Assembly (NCBI GenBank): GCA_031271075.1
Contig: JAISWN010000043.1
Span: 1-9,070 of the forward strand
Direction of reading: 5' to 3'
Length of the DNA: 9,070 bases
Source: Treponema sp.
GTDB lineage: Bacteria > Spirochaetota > Spirochaetia > Treponematales > Breznakiellaceae
Shown one piece after another: positions 5,143 to 9,070 of the stretch. The translations under genes were made by a program, and so were the position numbers. The notes beneath the pieces are model-generated. The model was given only the letters and a program-made list of their open reading frames with translations. It was not told the DNA's origin and made no database searches. Each line of letters opens with the position of its first letter. Position 1 is the stretch's first letter.

Positions 5143-5904
5143 ATGACTGGGGAGCAAAAGACAGCCATCGCCTCTTTCCTGGACCTTAGCGCCGACTGCC
5201 TTGCCGGAGGCTACGCCCGGCCCAGGGAGCCTTATCGCTTTGAAGATGACAGGGAGCCCGGTGACGCCGGGGCAGGGGCGGCCGGGACAGAGGCCGGGGA
5301 AGACAGCCTTGAAGGCATAGCCGCCCAGGTCCGATCCTGCCGGGGCTGCGGCCTCTGGGGAACCCGGACCAACGCGGTTCCCGGAGAGGGGGTGTCTTCC
5401 CCCCTGGTTCTGGTGATCGGGGAGGGGCCGGGGGCGGACGAGGACTCCAGCGGGCGTCCTTTCGTGGGCAAGGCCGGGCAGCTCCTGGACAAGATGCTCG
5501 GCTCCATCGGCCTTTCCCGGGAGCGGAACTGTTTTATCGCCAACGTGGTCAAGTGCCGTCCCCCGGAAAACCGCGATCCCCTGCCCGGGGAGGCCGAAGC
5601 CTGCGCCCCCTTCCTTGCCCGGCAGATCCGCCTCCTCAGGCCCCGGCTTATCCTCTGTATGGGGAAGGTGGCCGCGAACCGCCTGCTGGGAGAGTGCAAT
5701 GGGCTGCCGGGTTTCCGGGAGCCGGAAGCCATCGGGCGGCTCCGGGGGCGTTTCTACGACTATCCTGTTTCCCCGGATCTCTCCATCCCCCTGCTTGCCA
5801 CCTACCACCCCAGCGCCCTGCTCCACAACGAGGATCTAAAGCGGCCCGCCTGGGAGGATCTGAAAAAGCTGCGGGCCTTTCTCGCTGAAACGGGCGGGAT
5901 CTAG
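5143..5904 (+). CDS. Family 4 uracil-DNA glycosylase (iron-sulfur UDG)
   Basis: This enzyme removes uracil from DNA, the first step of base excision repair after cytosine deamination or dUTP misincorporation. The 253-residue protein shows the family 4 pattern. Iron-sulfur ligands C66-x2-C69 and C138-x15-C154 are spaced as in characterised members. Motif 1 is GEGPGADED (93-101), followed by GRPFVGKAGQLLD. Then come NVVKCRPPENRDP and the C-terminal catalytic-loop motif YHPSALL with H222. Residues 1-60 are a variable, acidic Gly/Ala-rich lead-in. The ATG at 5143 is chosen over an in-frame TTG at 5125, which has only AAGG 9 nt upstream; for the ATG, GGGGGA (5127-5132) lies 10 nt upstream. The stop codon TAG overlaps the GTG start of priA by one base, so the two genes are translationally coupled and one transcript is nearly certain. 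Confidence 0.92.
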   Translation: MTGEQKTAIASFLDLSADCLAGGYARPREPYRFEDDREPGDAGAGAAGTEAGEDSLEGIAAQVRSCRGCGLWGTRTNAVPGEGVSSPLVLVIGEGPGADEDSSGRPFVGKAGQLLDKMLGSIGLSRERNCFIANVVKCRPPENRDPLPGEAEACAPFLARQIRLLRPRLILCMGKVAANRLLGECNGLPGFREPEAIGRLRGRFYDYPVSPDLSIPLLATYHPSALLHNEDLKRPAWEDLKKLRAFLAETGGI

Positions 5905-7916
5905 TGGCCCAATTCCTCGATCTGGTTTTTGATATCCCGGCGAACCAAAGTTTCAGCTACCGGATGGACGACAAGGCCGGGGCGGAACCGGGAAAACGGG
6001 CCATGGCCCCCTTGGGGAGGCGGGAGGCCCTGGGTTACATCGTGGCAAGCCGGGAGGAGCCTCCCGCCGGGCTTGACCCTGGGGGGATCAAGACCCTGCG
6101 CCGGGTGGTGGATCCGGAACCGGTGTTCGATGAAAGGGACATCGCCCTGGCTGAATGGCTTTCCGCTTACTACCTCTGCGGCCCTGGCCAGGCCCTGGCC
6201 GCCATGATCCCCTCGGGAAGGAGGCTGCTCTCCTACCCTTCCCTGCCGGACGAGGAAGAGAATATAGCCCCTTCCCCCCTGGAACTTTCGGACGAACAGC
6301 AAGGGGCCCTTGATCGGATTAACGCTCTCCCCTTCCCCGCCGGGCTGGGCACTGACCGGGCGGAACCGCCGGGGACGCCACCCATGTTCTACCTTTACGG
6401 CATCACCGGATCGGGAAAAACGGAAGTGTTCCTGCGGGCCGCGGAACACACGATCCGGGAGGGCAGATCCGTCATCTACCTGGTTCCGGAGATCTCCCTG
6501 ACCCACCAGACCGCGGAGGCCATCGGCAGGCGTTTCGGCAAGGCAGCGGCTACCCTGCACTCCGGGATGAGCCCCGGCGCCCGCTTTGCCGAGTGGATGC
6601 GGATCCGCCGGGGGGAGGTGCGGATCGTGGTGGGCCCCCGCAGCGCCGTATTCGCCCCGGTAAAGGATCTAGGCCTGGTGGTGATAGACGAGGAACACGA
6701 CGGTTCCTACAAGTCCGGAAACACCCCCCGTTACCACGCCCGGCAGACCGCCATGCGCCGCTGCTCCACGGAAGGAGGGCGGCTCCTCATGGGCTCCGCC
6801 ACCCCCTCGGCGGAAGCCTGGAAGCTTATGGGGGAAGGGCTCATCAGCCGCCTGGATCTTTCCCGCCGCCTTTCCGGGGGAAGCCTCCCGGAGATAAAGG
6901 CCGTAAGCCTTGAACGTACCGAGGGCTGCCTGACGGGGGAACTCAGGGAGGAGATCCGTAAAACCGCCCAGATGGGGCGGCAGACCATCCTCTTCCTGAA
7001 CCGCCGGGGCTTCGCCTACTTCTACCACTGCCCCTCCTGTGGTTTTGAGTTGAGCTGTAAACACTGTTCCGTTTCCCTTACCTGGCACAAGAGCAAGGGC
7101 CGGGCGATCTGCCACTACTGCGGCTACTCGGAGCCTCCTCCCCGGGCCTGCCCCCGCTGCGGTTCCCTGGAAGCGGGTTTTACCGGTTTCGGGACGGAGA
7201 TGATCGAGGAGGAGGTGCGGCGGACTTTTCCGGATCTGACGGTGCGCCGGGCGGACGCCGATTCCACCGGCCCCAAGGGGAGCCTTGAGGAAACCCTGGG
7301 CATGTTCCGCGCCGGGGCGGTGGACATACTCCTGGGGACCCAGATGGTGGCCAAAGGGCTCAACTTCCCCGGGGTACGCCTGGTGGGGGTGATCCTGGCG
7401 GATACGGGGCTCCACCTGCCGGATTTCCGGGCCGCGGAACGGACCTTTTCCCTCATCGTGCAGGTGGCGGGCCGGGCGGGCCGTTACTTCCCCGACGGCA
7501 AGGTGATAGTCCAGACCTTCAGGATGGGAGACCCGGTTATCGTCAAATCCTGCGCCCTGGATGTGGCGGGTTTCTTCGAGGCCGAACTTGCCCAGCGGAA
7601 GATCCTGGGCTTTCCCCCCTACTCCCGGCTTATCCGCTTTACCGCCCGTTCCCGGGATCCGGCCCGGGCGGACAAGGCCATCGGCCGTATCGCCTCCCTG
7701 GCCGCGCCTCTCATGCCCCGGGGGGCCGATTCCCTGGGGCCCGCCGAATGTCCCATCGGGATCATCGCCGGGAACCACCGGCGGCAGCTCATCCTCCGGG
7801 GGCCGGCCATGGGGGCCCTCCACGGCGCGGCCCGGACGGCGCTGAACCGCTACGAAAAGGGCGGCGACAAGCGGGTCTATCTGGAAGTGGACGTGGATCC
7901 GGTCAGCCTGCTCTGA
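5904..7916 (+). CDS. priA: Primosomal protein N', replication restart helicase PriA
   Basis: PriA recognises stalled or collapsed replication forks, unwinds DNA 3'-5' and directs reloading of the replicative helicase. The 670-residue protein (E. coli 732) contains, in order: an N-terminal DNA-binding region; Walker A GITGSGKTE with K172; LVPEISLT; the Walker B DEEHD box (262-266); GSATPS; and the zinc-binding insertion with eight cysteines C376, C379, C385, C388, C403, C406, C416 and C419, all present. Then come GTEMIEEEV, GTQMVAKGLNFP, the arginine-finger motif QVAGRAGR (520-527) and a C-terminal domain ending DVDPVSLL. It therefore looks fully functional. The start is GTG at 5904, sharing its G with the TAG stop of the glycosylase gene; the N-terminus then fits PriA well. 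The last 40 bp overlap the 3' end of the convergent outer-membrane gene, with no terminator between them. Confidence 0.96.
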   Translation: MAQFLDLVFDIPANQSFSYRMDDKAGAEPGKRAMAPLGRREALGYIVASREEPPAGLDPGGIKTLRRVVDPEPVFDERDIALAEWLSAYYLCGPGQALAAMIPSGRRLLSYPSLPDEEENIAPSPLELSDEQQGALDRINALPFPAGLGTDRAEPPGTPPMFYLYGITGSGKTEVFLRAAEHTIREGRSVIYLVPEISLTHQTAEAIGRRFGKAAATLHSGMSPGARFAEWMRIRRGEVRIVVGPRSAVFAPVKDLGLVVIDEEHDGSYKSGNTPRYHARQTAMRRCSTEGGRLLMGSATPSAEAWKLMGEGLISRLDLSRRLSGGSLPEIKAVSLERTEGCLTGELREEIRKTAQMGRQTILFLNRRGFAYFYHCPSCGFELSCKHCSVSLTWHKSKGRAICHYCGYSEPPPRACPRCGSLEAGFTGFGTEMIEEEVRRTFPDLTVRRADADSTGPKGSLEETLGMFRAGAVDILLGTQMVAKGLNFPGVRLVGVILADTGLHLPDFRAAERTFSLIVQVAGRAGRYFPDGKVIVQTFRMGDPVIVKSCALDVAGFFEAELAQRKILGFPPYSRLIRFTARSRDPARADKAIGRIASLAAPLMPRGADSLGPAECPIGIIAGNHRRQLILRGPAMGALHGAARTALNRYEKGGDKRVYLEVDVDPVSLL

Positions 7917-9070
7917 TCCCCGAAAGGCAGCTTCGGAACCAGCCGGGCGGAAAACACCAGTTCAAAGCCCTGTTCAAGCCTCCCCTTCTGGTGGGCGTAA
8001 TTGGAAACGATCCGGTAGCCCGGCTGGCAGGAAAGGGAAAGCCAGTCCAGGGGCGACCACTTGGCGCTAAGGGTAAGCTGGTAAGTGTGGGAGACCGTCC
8101 CCGAAGGGCTCATGGAGAGCATCTGATCCCTGGTGTGGGAATAGTAGGCCCGGTTCGGCTTGGCAAAAATACTGGCATCCGAATTCGGCCCCTGGGCCAG
8201 GTACAGGAAGGAAAGGCTCAATGACCAGAGGGAGGAATCCCGGTAACCCAGCCAAAACGTCCCCGCCGCCGAATCGGGCCCGAAGGGAGATCCCACCCAT
8301 TCCCTGATAGGATCGTTACTCACCTCCGTGGATTCCCGGTAGTAGGACCAGCCCTTGTCCTCCAGGATGTACATGTAGGGGTAGGTATAGACCCCCTCAA
8401 GGCCGAACCAAAGGTGGCCCCGGTAATCCCGGTTAAAGAGGCGGCCGGAGAGGGGTATCCAGGACTCGTAGCCAAGCTGGAAGGCCAGGCCGTCAGGCAC
8501 CGTAGAGTCCTGGTCTTCCTTTTCCGAGGGGATCTGGAACTGGTTCATGGCCGCCAGGCCGTAAAGGCGGCCGTACTTCCAGGGGCGGAAATCCAGGGTG
8601 ATCCCCAGGTAGGAGCCCACCCGGGATTCTCCTTCGGAATATTGATCCGGATGGTTTGCCAGATCCGCGTTGTAATCATCGTAGGACTCCCAGGCGGAAA
8701 AACTGTGGAAGATCATCATGGGGTTAAGGTAGCGGATCTCGAAGGGGGCGTTTACCATAACCCCCTCCACCAGGCCGAAGGAGAGGCGCTTCAGGATACG
8801 GATCTGGAGATGGTGAAGGTAGAGGTACTTGGTCACCTCAAGTTCCATGGCGCTGGCGGCGTAGGAGATAAAGGGGGCGTAGAAACTGAGGGTTCCGTAG
8901 CTGAAACCCCGCATGTTATCGGAGAAAATAATGCTGCCGGTTTTGGTGCGCCCCAGGATCTCGTCCCCCAGCCCTATTTTAAAATTGAGTCCGAAACCCT
9001 GCCCGAAGGGGAAACCCATGCTCAGGTAAGCCCGCTTGGGCATGTTGGTGTCTATGGGCTGCACCCCGCC
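7877..9070 (-). CDS. Outer-membrane beta-barrel protein, C-terminal part (5' end outside window)
   Basis: The frame is open through the right edge (the GTG at 9064 is very likely internal), so the signal peptide and N-terminus are not visible. About 397 residues remain. They consist almost entirely of alternating hydrophobic/polar, aromatic- and glycine-rich strands separated by polar turns (for example LSFYAPFISY, VGSYLGITLDFRPWKY, HLWFGLEGVYTYPYMYI, SLWSLSLSFLYLAQG, HTYQLTLSAKWSPLDWLSLS, GFELVFSARLVPKLPF). This is the look of a large transmembrane beta-barrel. The segment RYLNPMMIFHSF followed by GSYLGITLDFRPW and GRLYG loosely recalls Wzi-type capsule-assembly barrels, but I cannot assign the family. 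The final barrel-like strand ends in Phe (LPF), as outer-membrane proteins usually do. Fourteen more residues (GDQSRLTGSTSTSR) run on, mostly encoded antisense to the last codons of priA. Function is unknown. Confidence 0.75.
   Translation of the reverse strand, partial: GGVQPIDTNMPKRAYLSMGFPFGQGFGLNFKIGLGDEILGRTKTGSIIFSDNMRGFSYGTLSFYAPFISYAASAMELEVTKYLYLHHLQIRILKRLSFGLVEGVMVNAPFEIRYLNPMMIFHSFSAWESYDDYNADLANHPDQYSEGESRVGSYLGITLDFRPWKYGRLYGLAAMNQFQIPSEKEDQDSTVPDGLAFQLGYESWIPLSGRLFNRDYRGHLWFGLEGVYTYPYMYILEDKGWSYYRESTEVSNDPIREWVGSPFGPDSAAGTFWLGYRDSSLWSLSLSFLYLAQGPNSDASIFAKPNRAYYSHTRDQMLSMSPSGTVSHTYQLTLSAKWSPLDWLSLSCQPGYRIVSNYAHQKGRLEQGFELVFSARLVPKLPFGDQSRLTGSTSTSR

Noticed and set aside
4204..5826. 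A 540-codon open frame on the - strand opposite nudC and the glycosylase
   Set aside because: It is antisense to two genes with complete family motifs, is rich in Gly/Pro/Arg/Lys as expected for a shadow frame in GC-rich DNA, and has no recognisable domain.
6669..7823. A 384-codon open frame on the - strand inside priA
   Set aside because: It has low-complexity Gly/Pro/His/Arg composition and is fully explained as the antisense shadow of priA, whose motifs are all intact.

Overview
The window is ordinary-looking bacterial chromosome. It is GC-rich in the genes and AT-rich only in one divergent intergenic stretch (about 4081-4160). It holds eight protein genes, two of them cut by the window edges, and no RNA gene, CRISPR array or mobile element that I can see. 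The large unrecognised beta-barrel at the right edge points to a Gram-negative-type envelope. The overall style (a YfcC/YitT pair, a lone AmmeMemoRadiSam-type radical SAM enzyme, a small conserved-looking orphan) reminds me of GC-richer, Treponema-like spirochaetes. That assignment is an impression from memory, not something the sequence proves.

Layout. (1) 1-1260, + strand: the C-terminal part of a YfcC/DcuC-type membrane transporter. (2) 1261-1516: a gap with an inverted pair of a short repeat and a probable promoter. (3) 1517-2407, + strand: a YitT-family membrane protein with its C-terminal DUF2179 domain. (4) 2408-2453: a 46-bp convergent gap, most of it filled by a 3 x 14-bp tandem array of the same repeat core, which runs over the stop codon of the next gene. 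(5) 4060 down to 2454, - strand: a two-gene operon with a 5-nt gap, an unrecognised 144-aa protein followed by the radical SAM enzyme. (6) 4061-4254: a divergent intergenic region with a long imperfect hairpin in front of nudC. (7) 4255-7916, + strand: an apparent operon of nudC (NAD(H)/NAD-RNA pyrophosphatase), a family 4 uracil-DNA glycosylase, and priA (replication restart helicase). The last two overlap by one base (TAGTG). (8) 9070 down to 7877, - strand: the C-terminal part of an outer-membrane beta-barrel protein whose 3' end overlaps the 3' end of priA by 40 bp.

How they work together. The nudC-udg-priA cluster combines nucleotide/RNA-cap turnover with removal of uracil from DNA and restart of replication forks, a coherent genome-maintenance unit. 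The radical SAM enzyme and its small upstream neighbour are the least understood pair. The most distinctive non-coding feature is the short repeat core GTTTAATAC, present five times and only in the two gaps that bracket the YitT gene. I found no obvious new multi-gene system; the best leads are this repeat family, the orphan/radical SAM pair and the structured leader of nudC.
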